From Virgibacillus indicus (GTDB lineage: Bacteria; Bacillota; Bacilli; Bacillales; Amphibacillaceae): a stretch of DNA of 64,000 nt. The position numbers were made by a program, and so were the translations under genes. Under the pieces are notes generated by a model. It saw only the letters and a list, made by a program, of their open reading frames with translations. It searched no databases and was not told the DNA's origin. How positions within the stretch are numbered: the first letter of the stretch is position 1; each line of letters starts with the position of its first letter. Positions 28,255 to 37,010 of this stretch are shown here, piece after piece. Where the stretch lies: the NCBI RefSeq assembly GCF_002266285.1, contig NZ_NPMS01000001.1:868001-932000 (forward strand), read 5' to 3'.

Positions 28255-28734
28255 TTAATCATTCGGTCCGTTTTTAACCCATCCCCACAGCTTTCCTATT
28301 TCCTCCCAGGCATTATCATAACGTAATAATTGCTGTTTTAATTGTTCATTTTCTTTCTCTAATTTCTCTACCAATTCCGTATGTTCCTGGTGAAGTGCAT
28401 TTTCTTCCGGATAACCCGATTTCATTTTTTCCAATAGTAATATAGCAGTATCTATTGTATTTTTGTCTTGATTTTCAGGATTGTCAAACCTCCAGATTTC
28501 CTTCTTTGTTCCTTGCTTTCTTTCTTCTTTTGCGTGCTGAACCGCTTCATGATAGTTTTTACGGATGGTTGCATTCCAGCGAAAGCCGCAAGCAGCTGAT
28601 GTGCGTGATAGTTGCTTTGCTACTTCTTTAAAAGCCTCCAGCTGTGTTTTTCCTTGTCTTATATGTCTAAGTACTGTTTCTGCAAGCAGGATATCTTCAT
28701 CTTTGGTCCATGCATCCTGTCTTGTTGCGTTCAT
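28255..28734 (-). CDS. gerR: GerR/RsfA-family sporulation transcription factor (YlbO)
   Basis: The 159-residue protein begins with a Myb/SANT-like DNA-binding region ([20 protein letters not shown], then [13 protein letters not shown]) and ends with a leucine-zipper-like coiled coil ([20 protein letters not shown]). This is the RsfA/GerR family, regulators made in the developing sporangium. The place between ylbP and rpmF/ylbN is that of B. subtilis gerR (ylbO), a SigE-dependent mother-cell regulator. ATG 28734 has an AAGGAGGG ribosome-binding site; the frame is open 31 codons upstream without support. Confidence 0.88.
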   Translation of the reverse strand: MNATRQDAWTKDEDILLAETVLRHIRQGKTQLEAFKEVAKQLSRTSAACGFRWNATIRKNYHEAVQHAKEERKQGTKKEIWRFDNPENQDKNTIDTAILLLEKMKSGYPEENALHQEHTELVEKLEKENEQLKQQLLRYDNAWEEIGKLWGWVKNGPND

Positions 28735-28761
28735 AACATCCCTCCTTATACTTTTGCTATC

Positions 28762-28769
28762 AATGTATG
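28762..28769 (-). promoter_or_regulatory. SigE-like -10 element upstream of gerR
   Basis: Minus-strand CATACATT matches the SigE -10 consensus CATACAHT and lies about 28 bp before the gerR ATG. The -35 side is poor (TTATTCT with a long spacer), so the call rests mainly on the -10 and on SigE control of gerR in B. subtilis. Confidence 0.35.
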
Positions 28770-28819
28770 CAAAAAATAGGAGTGATAGAATAAATGTTTT
28801 TAAAATACTGTTAAAGTGT

Positions 28820-29114
28820 ATGTTCAAAAAGGTGCCGAATTAGAAGCAAGAAGGTCGAGACGGCGAAGTTTTAAGCACTAGCCAAAGCTTCTCCGAATAA
28901 CCATCTTACGCAGGAAAAGTGCTTTTCTTTTCCAAGGAGCAGAACGTATGCAATTGATACGTGAAGTGAGGCGGCTACATGCGAAACTTCTTTGCTGCCT
29001 TGAACCGAGAAACATAGCTTCCCAGACCAAGCTTGCAGACGCAGGTGCATACGCTTTTTAAAAACAAGCATTCGTGCGAGATTCGACGCTTATAATTTAG
29101 TGACTTTTTGAACA
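28820..29114. mobile_element. MITE-like element with terminal inverted repeats
   Basis: The ends ATGTTCAAAAAGGTGCCGAA (28820) and the complement of the right end, ATGTTCAAAAAGTCACTAAA (29114), are imperfect inverted repeats of about 27 bp. The 295-bp interior has no transposase and only a doubtful 66-codon frame. No target-site duplication is clear. It lies 8 bp after the stop of the enoyl-CoA hydratase gene. Small size plus inverted ends suggest a non-autonomous element. Confidence 0.65.
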
Positions 29115-29122
29115 TTCTCTCG

Positions 29123-29887
29123 TTAATGACGATTTAAAAATTTCTCCACAGCCTTTATATGCTCCTTAGAATCCCATAAATTAGCACAATTGCGAACTTC
29201 CTCGTTCATAAGTGATGCTAAACCAAGGCTTGATATCTTTTTCTTGTATTGATTTTTTAATATTTTCATCTGTTTATATGATTTTATTAAATAGGGTTTC
29301 AATAATTTTTCTGTATTACCCATTTCTTCATCTTTTACTACATGGTGGAGCCATCCAGTCTGCTCTAACTTCTCCGCGTTTAAAATGCGTGCTTCAAGCA
29401 GCCATTGATAGGCAAAATTAGGATTAACCTTTTCATAAAGGAGAGTCCCACCACCCCAGCCAGGCGTTATTCCCAAATTAGTCTGCACAAACCCAAAGGT
29501 ACTAGTGTATCTGGCAATTCGAAAATCACATGCTGTCGCAATCTCGCAGCCTCCACCCAACGCATTCCCATTCAATAGACATATAGTTGGTACGGGAAAT
29601 GATACAATTTCATACAGGACCTCCTTCATTGGATATAATTGCAAAAAAGCTTCATCTGGGGTCAAATTCCCATGAAGATCATTCAGGTCTCCTCCCGCAC
29701 AAAACATCTTATCCCCTGCGCCGGTAATTACCAAAAATTTAATTTCATCCTGGTTTGCCATTGCTAGACATTTCTTAAATTCCTCAGCCATTTCCTTAGA
29801 TATTGCATTATGTTTATCCGGACGGTTTATCAAAATTTGACCATAGTTTAGATCAGTGATTTTCTGATATGCTACTGATTCAGTCAT
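29123..29887 (-). CDS. Enoyl-CoA hydratase/isomerase family protein
   Basis: The 254-residue protein has the crotonase fold. The two oxyanion-hole segments are visible (ITGAGDKMFCAGGDLNDL and NGNALGGGCEIATACDFRIA), and a GITPGWGGGTLL segment follows. Crotonases hydrate, isomerise or hydrolyse acyl-CoA thioesters; the substrate cannot be read from sequence. It stands alone, without acyl-CoA dehydrogenase or thiolase neighbours, between gerR and rpmF, a place without counterpart in B. subtilis. Confidence 0.85.
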   Translation of the reverse strand: MTESVAYQKITDLNYGQILINRPDKHNAISKEMAEEFKKCLAMANQDEIKFLVITGAGDKMFCAGGDLNDLHGNLTPDEAFLQLYPMKEVLYEIVSFPVPTICLLNGNALGGGCEIATACDFRIARYTSTFGFVQTNLGITPGWGGGTLLYEKVNPNFAYQWLLEARILNAEKLEQTGWLHHVVKDEEMGNTEKLLKPYLIKSYKQMKILKNQYKKKISSLGLASLMNEEVRNCANLWDSKEHIKAVEKFLNRH

Positions 29888-29920
29888 TCAACCTCGCTCC
29901 TTGGACTCGTTTTTTATGTA

Positions 29921-30247
29921 AGGCTGTTTTCTTAAAGATCGTTGTTTTTGACACAAAATTTATAGACTGCGACATAATTGCTCTGTTGATTTCAACTTCG
30001 GACGGATGTTTCGCGGGTTGAATGGATTATCAGGATTTGGGGTACTTCTCTAAGCCCAAACAACCTGAAACAAGTAGCTACCGGTTACATAGAGCACCTC
30101 TCTATGCCCAAATAGCCTGAAACAAGTTGCTACCGGTCACATAGAGAGTGGATGGCTGATATGCTAGTGGAAATGTGGTTATATTTCCTGAGCGGCCGTT
30201 GGAATTATCATCGCTAATTTTAGTTCACAGTTTTCATCAACTGCCAA
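29921..30247. repeat. Composite repeat element, copy 1 (one full and one partial 52-bp unit)
   Basis: A 5' module (29961-30053, TATAGACTGCGACATAA then TTCAACTTCGGACGGATG) is followed by tandem units starting GCCCAAA at 30054 and 30106, then a 3' module (GGATGGCTGATATG, ending CATCGCTAATTTTAG). The left tip AGGCTGTTTTC (29921-29931) is the exact inverse complement of the right tip of copy 3 (43399-43409). No ORF is credible in this 444-bp gap upstream of the enoyl-CoA hydratase gene. Confidence 0.85.
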
Positions 30248-30286
30248 GATTAAAAACCAAGAGTATTCACGAAAAATGCTAGATGT

Positions 30287-30325
30287 AAAAAAGCGGATCA
30301 CATTGCTGATGCGATCCGCTTTTTA
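30287..30325 (-). terminator. Terminator after rpmF
   Basis: AAAAAGCGGATC / GATCCGCTTTTT form a 12-bp stem with a partly paired loop, followed by T-rich minus-strand sequence. It lies 7 bp after rpmF. Confidence 0.88.
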
Positions 30326-30331
30326 AATATA

Positions 30332-30505
30332 CTATTTACTTACCACTTCTTTACCATCATAATGTCCACATGATTTACATACATGATGTGATTTTGTCAA
30401 TTCACCACAATTTGAACATTCTACCATGCCAGGTACGTGTAGTGTTTTATGGGTACGACGCTGATTCTTAACTTTTTTAGAAGTTTTTCTTTTAGGTACT
30501 GCCAT
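30332..30505 (-). CDS. rpmF: 50S ribosomal protein L32
   Basis: This 57-codon gene encodes L32: it begins [19 protein letters not shown] and carries a zinc-ribbon with two CxxC pairs (VECSNCGE and HVCKSCGHY). All four cysteines are kept, so this is the zinc-containing form. The ATG is preceded by AAGGAGGTG. It directly follows ylbN, as in most Firmicutes. Confidence 0.97.
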   Translation of the reverse strand: MAVPKRKTSKKVKNQRRTHKTLHVPGMVECSNCGELTKSHHVCKSCGHYDGKEVVSK

Positions 30506-30555
30506 GACTTACACCTCCTTCATTTCATGAAAGCAAAAACATCAGAATAAAATCC

Positions 30556-31083
30556 CTATTTTTCTTTCTTGTTTTCCATCCAAGACTCCAATTTTTTAAA
30601 ACGTGGATCTATCGTTTTTTCATTCGTATCCTCTGAAATAAATTCCCATCCCTGTCCTTTTACAGGTGCTGCTTCCTGGTCACTTGTATCTTTAGAAAAT
30701 ACACGAAAAGGAATCTCTAATAAAATATTTTCCTTTATATATGGAGATAAGTCAAGAACTTCTCCATTAACCGGATGAATTTCATTTTCCTCTTCTTCTC
30801 TGCCATAATAAGAAGAGATTGAGAAAACCTCATCTACTTTAATTTCAAAAGGATATGGTACATCCACTAATGTACGTGCACAAGGCAAAATCATTTCCCC
30901 GTTGATCGTAAAAGAAACGATAATTTCCTCACCCTGAAAGAAGCATTTTCCATGCACTCGGACAGGTTTAATTTCACGTATATCGTTATTCATTGTTTCC
31001 AGTTCGGAAACATCAACCTTTTCGTCAAATGCAAAAGGCTCGTTATTTGCACGTTTTCTTATTTGTGCTAAAGCAAATTTCAT
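30556..31083 (-). CDS. ylbN: YlbN, YceD/DUF177-family protein
   Basis: A 175-residue protein of the YceD (DUF177) family, genetically linked to rpmF across bacteria and tied to 23S rRNA or ribosome maturation. The conserved pattern around MILPCARTLVDVPYPFEIKV is present, but with one cysteine rather than the CxRCL form of other members. I start at ATG 31083 after GAGGTG; a GTG three codons upstream lies inside that ribosome-binding site. It lies 50 bp before rpmF, probably in one operon. Confidence 0.9.
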   Translation of the reverse strand: MKFALAQIRKRANNEPFAFDEKVDVSELETMNNDIREIKPVRVHGKCFFQGEEIIVSFTINGEMILPCARTLVDVPYPFEIKVDEVFSISSYYGREEEENEIHPVNGEVLDLSPYIKENILLEIPFRVFSKDTSDQEAAPVKGQGWEFISEDTNEKTIDPRFKKLESWMENKKEK

Positions 31084-31243
31084 TGTTATCACCTCAAGGC
31101 AACAAGAGTTATTTTAAAAGAAAAATAGACTTTTGTCAACATATTTTCTTTACAGTTAAAGTTAAATAATGTCTTAAATAGATTTCTTCATTTTTAGCAT
31201 TCCCGGTCTTTTTTTCTATAATCGGATTATTTCTCCTCATTCG

Positions 31244-31271
31244 TTACATTATATCGTATTTTTGGTACAAT
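31244..31271 (+). promoter_or_regulatory. Possible SigA promoter of tmcAL
   Basis: TTACAT (31244-31249) and TACAAT (31266-31271) with a 16-bp spacer lie just before the tmcAL gene, about 32 bp from its ATG. Confidence 0.4.
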
Positions 31272-31303
31272 AATTATCACTAAACCGGATTGGAGTTGTT
31301 TAC

Positions 31304-32518
31304 ATGAAAGCATGTGGTTTGATAGTTGAATACAATCCGTTTCATAATGGACATGTGTACCATATCCAGGAAGCCAAAAAGACAGCTGAAGCCGACTGCA
31401 TGATTGCTGTAATGAGCGGTGACTTCCTGCAACGTGGCGAGCCTGCAATTATTGATAAATTTCACCGAGTGCGGGCTGCCCTTGCGTCAGGGATAGATCT
31501 CGTTTTGGAATTACCTTATCCCTATGCAGTGCAAAGCAGTGATTTATTTGCAAAAGGCTCTGTTCAAACATTGTATCAGGCAGGGGTTGACAGTATTTGT
31601 TTTGGCAGTGAGTCTGGTGATATATCCCATTTTATAACAAGCTATGAAATCTTTAAAGAAAATGAAGCTGGGTTTAAAGAAATGCTTCAGTCCGGCCTGC
31701 AAAACGGATTATCCTTTCCAGAAGCCAGCAGGCATGCCTATGAAAAAATAGGTTTATCTGGCGGTGAGATGGATTTAACAAAACCAAATAATATACTTGG
31801 CTTCAGCTATGTAAAAGAAATTCTTGAGCAGCAGCTGCCAATTAAGCCATTAACCATAACAAGGACTAGCAGTGGCTATCATCAGCAAACAATCTCAGGC
31901 TCAATCGCCAGTGCGACAAGCATACGAAAAGAGCTGCTGACACATGAGTCCATTACCAAAACAGCGAATGACACAATGCCTGCTGCAACAATTAAGCAGT
32001 TGAAGGATTACATCTCACACGCCTCCTCCTGGCATACATGGGAAAATTATTTCCAACTCGTTTATTACCGTGTCATGACAATGAGCGAGCAAGAGCTCGC
32101 GGCCATCCATGGTGTTGACGAAGGGCTGGAATTCCGCATTAAAAAAACCGCCAAACAGGCAGAATCCTTTCATGATTGGATTGAGAAAATTAAAACAAAG
32201 CGATATACATGGACACGGCTTCAGCGGATTTTTGTACATATTTTAACAAACACAAAAAAATCTGATATAAAAGATATCGAATCAGGTTCAACTGTTCCAT
32301 ATATACGTCTGTTAGGCATGACAAAAACAGGACAGAACTATTTAAATAAAATAAAACAAAACATGGAGATACCTATTATATCAAGCTTTAGCAGAAATAA
32401 ACATCCAGTACAGCAACTGGAAGAGAAGGCTGTTAAAGCATACTACAGCATCCTTTGTCCAAAAAACAGACAGGAGCTTTTCAAACAGGAATTACTAGCA
32501 CCTATAATAACTGAATGA
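31304..32518 (+). CDS. tmcAL: TmcAL (YlbM), tRNA(Met) cytidine acetate ligase
   Basis: TmcAL makes N4-acetylcytidine at the wobble position of elongator tRNA(Met) from acetate and ATP. The 404-residue protein starts with a nucleotidyltransferase motif (GLIVEYNPFHNGHVYHI, an HxGH-type site), followed by AVMSGDFLQRGEPAIIDKF, LELPYPYAVQSSDLFA and GFSYVKEIL. The length fits the family. It is divergent from ylbN and convergent with ylbL, as in B. subtilis. Confidence 0.95.
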   Translation: MKACGLIVEYNPFHNGHVYHIQEAKKTAEADCMIAVMSGDFLQRGEPAIIDKFHRVRAALASGIDLVLELPYPYAVQSSDLFAKGSVQTLYQAGVDSICFGSESGDISHFITSYEIFKENEAGFKEMLQSGLQNGLSFPEASRHAYEKIGLSGGEMDLTKPNNILGFSYVKEILEQQLPIKPLTITRTSSGYHQQTISGSIASATSIRKELLTHESITKTANDTMPAATIKQLKDYISHASSWHTWENYFQLVYYRVMTMSEQELAAIHGVDEGLEFRIKKTAKQAESFHDWIEKIKTKRYTWTRLQRIFVHILTNTKKSDIKDIESGSTVPYIRLLGMTKTGQNYLNKIKQNMEIPIISSFSRNKHPVQQLEEKAVKAYYSILCPKNRQELFKQELLAPIITE

Positions 32519-32532
32519 TGAAACCAGACTAT

Positions 32533-32563
32533 AAAAAATAGACCATTGCAGGTCTATTTTTTT
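32533..32563. terminator. Bidirectional terminator between tmcAL and ylbL
   Basis: AAAAATAGACC / GGTCTATTTTT with a 6-nt loop and T-rich exits on both strands lies between two convergent genes. Confidence 0.9.
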
Positions 32564-33578
32564 ATTCCACTTCTTTTAAATAATTTAAAGCCTCTTCGAA
32601 TGTATCTACTGGAACTATCTTCATATCTGTTCCAATTTCTTCAGCCGTCTTTTTTGCTACCTGGTAATTAGAATCCTCTGCACCATCTTCATTTGGTGCA
32701 AAGAAAATATCAACACCTTCTTTATCTGCCGCAACTATTTTCTTGTCAATGCCGCCGATCCGGTAGACTTTACCGTTATAATCTATTTCACCAGTGCCGG
32801 CAATTTCATAGCCCTTTGTCAGGTCATCTTCAGTCAGCTGGTCATATATTTCAAGTGAGAACATTAAGCCCGCACTGGGTCCGCCTATTCTGCCACTGGA
32901 AAAACGTACTTCTGGCTCCACACTTACACTGCGGTCTGTAACCAGCTGAATTCCAATCCCTATTTTATTATCCATATCTTCAAATCTTTCTAATTTTATA
33001 TCTTTCGTGATATTTTCTTCTTCCCTCACTATATCAAGTGTAATAACGTCTCCAGCTTCCTTACTCTCAACATAGCTGATTAAATCATCAGCCTCTTTAA
33101 TTTCCTCTCCATTGATCCCAATAATTCTGTCAGCTATTTGCAGTTTTCCATCTGCAGGCATTTTTTCAACAACTGATACAACATATACGCCATTATATTC
33201 AATTGTAATATCTTCATTCGCTGCGGTATATGCAACAACAGTTGATGCTTCCTGAGAACCTTCCATCATTTGCAGCTGCGCCTGCATATACTCCTCATCC
33301 GTTATTCCCTCTGGCCTGACCGCATGAAGTGGTAATATCTCATGATGTGGCATGACTTTAGCAAAGGCATACTGAATGGGAGTTGCCTGACCGCCGCTGA
33401 CAGTTACCAGATGCATATCTCCCTCACTTTCAAAGCCGTCTGCCACCTCAACAATTGGATTTAATGCATCTGCACCACCTGGTTTTTGTATATAATATGG
33501 CAGTTTATAAGAGGAAAGTAAAAATGCAGCTATTATAATTATAAGCAAGGAAAAAATATGTCTCTTTGAAAACTTCAT
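32562..33578 (-). CDS. ylbL: YlbL, PDZ- and Lon-type membrane serine protease (SepM family)
   Basis: This extracytoplasmic protease has an N-terminal membrane anchor (RHIFSLLIIIIAAFLLSSY), a PDZ domain (about 125-195, ADRIIGINGEEIKEADDLI) and a Lon/S16 catalytic domain. The Ser-Lys dyad is visible: serine in RIGGPSAGLMFSLE and lysine in GGIDKKIVAADKEG. B. subtilis YlbL works with CtpA to clear the DNA-damage inhibitor YneA. I start at ATG 33578 (MKFSKRH), giving 338 residues. Confidence 0.93.
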   Translation of the reverse strand: MKFSKRHIFSLLIIIIAAFLLSSYKLPYYIQKPGGADALNPIVEVADGFESEGDMHLVTVSGGQATPIQYAFAKVMPHHEILPLHAVRPEGITDEEYMQAQLQMMEGSQEASTVVAYTAANEDITIEYNGVYVVSVVEKMPADGKLQIADRIIGINGEEIKEADDLISYVESKEAGDVITLDIVREEENITKDIKLERFEDMDNKIGIGIQLVTDRSVSVEPEVRFSSGRIGGPSAGLMFSLEIYDQLTEDDLTKGYEIAGTGEIDYNGKVYRIGGIDKKIVAADKEGVDIFFAPNEDGAEDSNYQVAKKTAEEIGTDMKIVPVDTFEEALNYLKEVE

Positions 33579-33779
33579 GTTTAGCCCCCGTCCAATTTCA
33601 ATTAACCAATCAATGTAAATTAATATCATTAAAAAGTGTATGGCATAAATAAGATGTGTATGTGCGTATATTGTATAGACTTGTACAAATCAAAAAGTTT
33701 TTTAAACAAGCTAGAATTATTCTACTACTAACCAATTCAGATGTACAGGGCAAGGCTTGTGCAGGCAGGGGGCTTCATA

Positions 33780-35003
33780 TTGAGTCAAAAAATAAAATCT
33801 TTACTATTTGCAGGCATCACTGTCTTTATCGTCTTCTCATTAATTAAATTTCCAGATGACGCTCTTGAGGCAAGTATTCGGGGACTGAATATGTGGTGGG
33901 AAGTAGTTTTTCCTTCTTTACTTCCATTTTTCATTATGGCAGAATTATTGCTTGCTTTTGGAGTGGTGAAATTTCTCGGTGTTCTTTTTGAGCCAATCAT
34001 GCGACCTTTATTTAAGATTCCCGGGGTAGGCAGCTTCGGTCTGATTATGGGGATGGCAAGTGGCTATCCAACGGGAGCCAAAATTGCGGCCCGGTTACGT
34101 GAAGAAAAACAAATTTCAAAAATTGAAGCGGAGAGGCTTGTTTCATTTACAAACAACTCAAGCCCTTTATTTATTTTCGGCGCTGTTTCCATCGGCTTTT
34201 TTGGTGATGCCAAACTTGGCATTTTGCTGGCTGTATGTCATTATGCCGGAAATATTATTGTTGGAATTTGTATGAGGTTTTATGGCAGAAAGGAGGAAAA
34301 AAGTATAATAGCCGGACAATCGCCTCCAAGTAAGAATAAAGTATCAATAGTCAGGGCATTTAAAGAAATGCATCGAACCAGAATGAATGACAAACGTCCA
34401 TTTGGGGAAGTAGTTGGTGATGCTGTATTAAATTCAATCAAAACACTTGTGATGGTTGGCGGCTTTATCATACTTTTTTCTGTTTTAATTAAACTCATTT
34501 TTATGACAGGAGTCTCACCCGTTATTTCCATATTTTTTGAACAGCTGTTAAAGTTATTTGCACTGCCTGCAGAACTGGCTCTACCTTTTTTCTCCGGTTT
34601 ATTTGAAATAACAATCGGCGCGAAATTAATATCCGATCTGACAATTGATACCCTTCTTGCAGAAGCAATTATTGTCAGCTTTATTCTTGGATTTAATGGT
34701 TTTTCCATACAGGCACAAGTCGCAAGTATTCTATCAAAAACAGATATTCGCTTTTCCCCGTATTTTTTCTCAAGAATACTTCATGGTATCGTCGGAAGTG
34801 TATTAACAGTGATATTATTTAAGCCATTATACTTAAATAAGCAGGCCTTTGAGCTGGATGATATCCCCGTATCACATGAGGCTAAACAAAACCTCTGGGC
34901 AGTTGCACTGAACACGCTGGAGCAGATTGGGCCAGTAATCACCATTGTCTTTTTAGGTATTGCTGCAATGATTCTGTACAAGCGAACAATAAAAATACGC
35001 TAA
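33780..35003 (+). CDS. ylbJ: YlbJ, sporulation integral membrane protein
   Basis: A 407-residue polytopic membrane protein with about eight to ten helices and the paired Gate-type motifs seen in YlbJ and SpoIIIE-like nucleoside-gate folds (MGMASGYPTGAKIAARL, SFTNNSSPLFIFGAV, GLFEITIGAKLISD). In B. subtilis it is SigE-dependent and needed for heat-resistant spores. I start at TTG 33780, 7 nt after CAGGGGG, giving the B. subtilis length; the frame extends 13 codons upstream. Confidence 0.92.
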   Translation: MSQKIKSLLFAGITVFIVFSLIKFPDDALEASIRGLNMWWEVVFPSLLPFFIMAELLLAFGVVKFLGVLFEPIMRPLFKIPGVGSFGLIMGMASGYPTGAKIAARLREEKQISKIEAERLVSFTNNSSPLFIFGAVSIGFFGDAKLGILLAVCHYAGNIIVGICMRFYGRKEEKSIIAGQSPPSKNKVSIVRAFKEMHRTRMNDKRPFGEVVGDAVLNSIKTLVMVGGFIILFSVLIKLIFMTGVSPVISIFFEQLLKLFALPAELALPFFSGLFEITIGAKLISDLTIDTLLAEAIIVSFILGFNGFSIQAQVASILSKTDIRFSPYFFSRILHGIVGSVLTVILFKPLYLNKQAFELDDIPVSHEAKQNLWAVALNTLEQIGPVITIVFLGIAAMILYKRTIKIR

Positions 35004-35020
35004 TTTCTCCAATTAGAAAG

Positions 35021-35062
35021 AAAAAAGATGTTGCAGAATTTAAACACCGCAACATCTTTTTC

Positions 35063-35064
<2 letters not shown>
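35021..35064. terminator. Bidirectional terminator between ylbJ and coaD
   Basis: AAAAAAGATGTTGC / GCAACATCTTTTTC enclose a 14-nt loop. Both exits are T-rich. The genes are convergent. Confidence 0.88.
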
Positions 35065-35557
<493 letters not shown>

Positions 35558-36112
35558 CTACTTCAATTTATAGATTGATACCCCAATGGTTCCCCCATAG
35601 TTTTCCTGTTTAATTAGTGTGAAATTTTCATGGTCGTCCGGGAGTTTTTCCATAATATCATGTTCACAGTAAATTATTCCATTTTCTCTGATTAGCTGAA
35701 ACTCTACAATTTCATTTAAAAGCTTTTCATAGACAACCTTCTTATAGGGTGGATCAAGTAAAATAAGATTAAAACTTAGTTTTCTTTTTGCTGCCTTATT
35801 GATGGCGCGAAAAGCGTCTGCACGAAAGACTTCCGCCTGACCTTCCAGTTTCATAGCCTTTACATTTTCATGTATTGTATGTATTGCTTTTGGGTGTTTA
35901 TCAACAAACACACATGTATCCATTCCTCTGCTTAATGCCTCAATCCCAAGTGACCCGCTGCCTGCAAATAAATCCATTACTGTTCCACCATCAAAAAAAG
36001 GGCCAATCACCTGATATACAGCTTCTTTCACCTTATCTGTAGTCGGTCTGGTTGCTTTTCCCGGCACTGCTTTTAACTGTCTTCCTTTTAACTCACCTGC
36101 AATTACACGCAC
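35558..36112 (-). CDS. rsmD: RsmD (YlbH), 16S rRNA m2G966 methyltransferase
   Basis: RsmD methylates N2 of G966 in 16S rRNA. The SAM-binding motif VMDLFAGSGSLGIEALSRG and the catalytic NLILLDPPYKK motif (DPPY) are present. I start at GTG 36112 (VRVIAGELKG), since AGAGGTG lies 5 nt upstream; this gives 184 residues, the B. subtilis length. The ATG ten codons upstream lacks a ribosome-binding site. It is cotranscribed with coaD. Confidence 0.94.
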   Translation of the reverse strand: MRVIAGELKGRQLKAVPGKATRPTTDKVKEAVYQVIGPFFDGGTVMDLFAGSGSLGIEALSRGMDTCVFVDKHPKAIHTIHENVKAMKLEGQAEVFRADAFRAINKAAKRKLSFNLILLDPPYKKVVYEKLLNEIVEFQLIRENGIIYCEHDIMEKLPDDHENFTLIKQENYGGTIGVSIYKLK

Positions 36113-36182
36113 AGACTCACCTCTTTTGCCACTATTCGACATTTAAATCCTACCACAGGATCGAAAAAAAGGAAATGTAAGC

Positions 36183-36211
36183 GTATATTTTTTTTTCAGT
36201 CGTACATAATA
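36183..36211 (+). promoter_or_regulatory. SigG/SigF-type promoter of a small RNA
   Basis: GTATA (36183-36187), a 17-bp spacer and CATAATA (36205-36211) match the SigG consensus GHATR-N17-18-CATWHTA at every position (consensus recalled). It drives plus-strand transcription into the structured RNA region that follows, away from rsmD. Confidence 0.6.
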
Positions 36212-36217
36212 ACATAA

Positions 36218-36374
36218 TGAGACAGCTAACTGTTAGCTTGGTTGTTTCAAAACTCGGAGAAGACTTAAACTTCCCCATAAGTTCTTTCTCCGGTTTCTCC
36301 TCTCCCTTTGCCTTTTTGTTTTTCCTTAAAGGAAAACAAAGGGACCTGCAGGAATTTTTCTGCAGGTTTTTTTC
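36218..36374 (+). ncRNA. csfG: Structured small RNA, probable CsfG homologue
   Basis: Four consecutive stems lie on the plus strand: AGCTAA/TTAGCT (36224-36238), CGGAGAA/TTCTCCG (36255-36292) with a C-rich apical loop ACTTCCCCAT, TCCCTTTG/CAAAGGGA (36303-36344), and the terminator ACCTGCAG/CTGCAGGT (36344-36367) followed by T7. A SigG-type promoter sits just upstream. As I recall, the forespore sRNA CsfG lies between ylbG and ylbH in spore formers, which is exactly this place. Size is about 157 nt. The overlapping 69-codon frame has no ribosome-binding site. Confidence 0.65.
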
Positions 36375-36420
36375 TTTTTGCTCCTTTTATAATTCTTGCT
36401 TTTTGATCCACGCAGCATTT

Positions 36421-36900
36421 CTATAGACTGCGACGTAACTGCTCTGTTGATTTCAACCTCGGACGGATGTTTCGCGGGTTAAACGGATTATCGGGATTTG
36501 AAGTACTTCTCTGAGCCCAACACCTAGAAAACAATAGCTACCAGTCACATAGAGCGCTTTTCTGAACCCAATCAGCCAGAAACTAGTAGCCACCCGTCAC
36601 ATAGAACGCTTCTTTGAGCCCAAACAACCAGAAATTAGTAGCAACCAGTCACATAGAGAGCCTCTCTAGCCCAAACAACCAGAAATAAGTAGCAACCGGT
36701 CACATAGAGAGCCTCTCTAAGCCCAAACAACCAGAAACAAGTAGCCACCGGTCACATAGAGAGCCTCTCTAAGCAAAAACAACCAGAAACAAGTAGCCGC
36801 CGGTCACATAGGAGATATTTCAGTGGATGGCTGATATGATGGTGGAAGAGTGCTTATATGTCCTGAGCGGCCGATAGAATTATCATCGCTGATTTTACGT
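36421..36900. repeat. Composite repeat element, copy 2 (five full and one partial unit)
   Basis: The 5' module (36421-36514) and 3' module (from about 36812, TTTCAGTGGATGGCTG, to 36900) match copies 1 and 3. Between them, units start at 36515, 36566, 36618, 36669, 36721 and 36773 (51, 52, 51, 52, 52 bp, then a 39-bp partial). The core of each unit is CC-GTCACATAGA preceded by CAGAAA. Together with the csfG-like RNA this fills the 898-bp gap between rsmD and ylbG; no gene is seen. Confidence 0.92.
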
Positions 36901-36967
36901 CGCCTTTTCCATCGGCTGCGGTGTTACAAGAGCTCCAAAGGATATGTAAACAGTCTTCATTTTACAG

Positions 36968-37010
36968 CAAAAAAACCTTTGCAGAGCCGTCCAGCTCTTG
37001 TGCAAAGGTT
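36968..37010 (-). terminator. Terminator after ylbG
   Basis: AACCTTTGCA / TGCAAAGGTT with an inner GAGC/GCTC stem is followed on the minus strand by T7. It lies directly at the ylbG stop. Confidence 0.88.

Noticed and set aside
28871..29071. A 66-codon minus-strand frame inside the MITE-like element
   Set aside because: There is no convincing ribosome-binding site, the composition is unlike other proteins here, and it lies wholly within the inverted-repeat element.
36217..36426. A 69-codon plus-strand frame before the ylbG region
   Set aside because: There is no ribosome-binding site, it contains several strong stem-loops and a terminator inside the frame, and it is better explained by the csfG-like RNA.
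36515..36811. Tandem units of copy 2 read as a CRISPR locus or a repeat protein
   Set aside because: There are no distinct spacers, unit length is 51-52 bp so the frame is not kept, and no ORF spans it.
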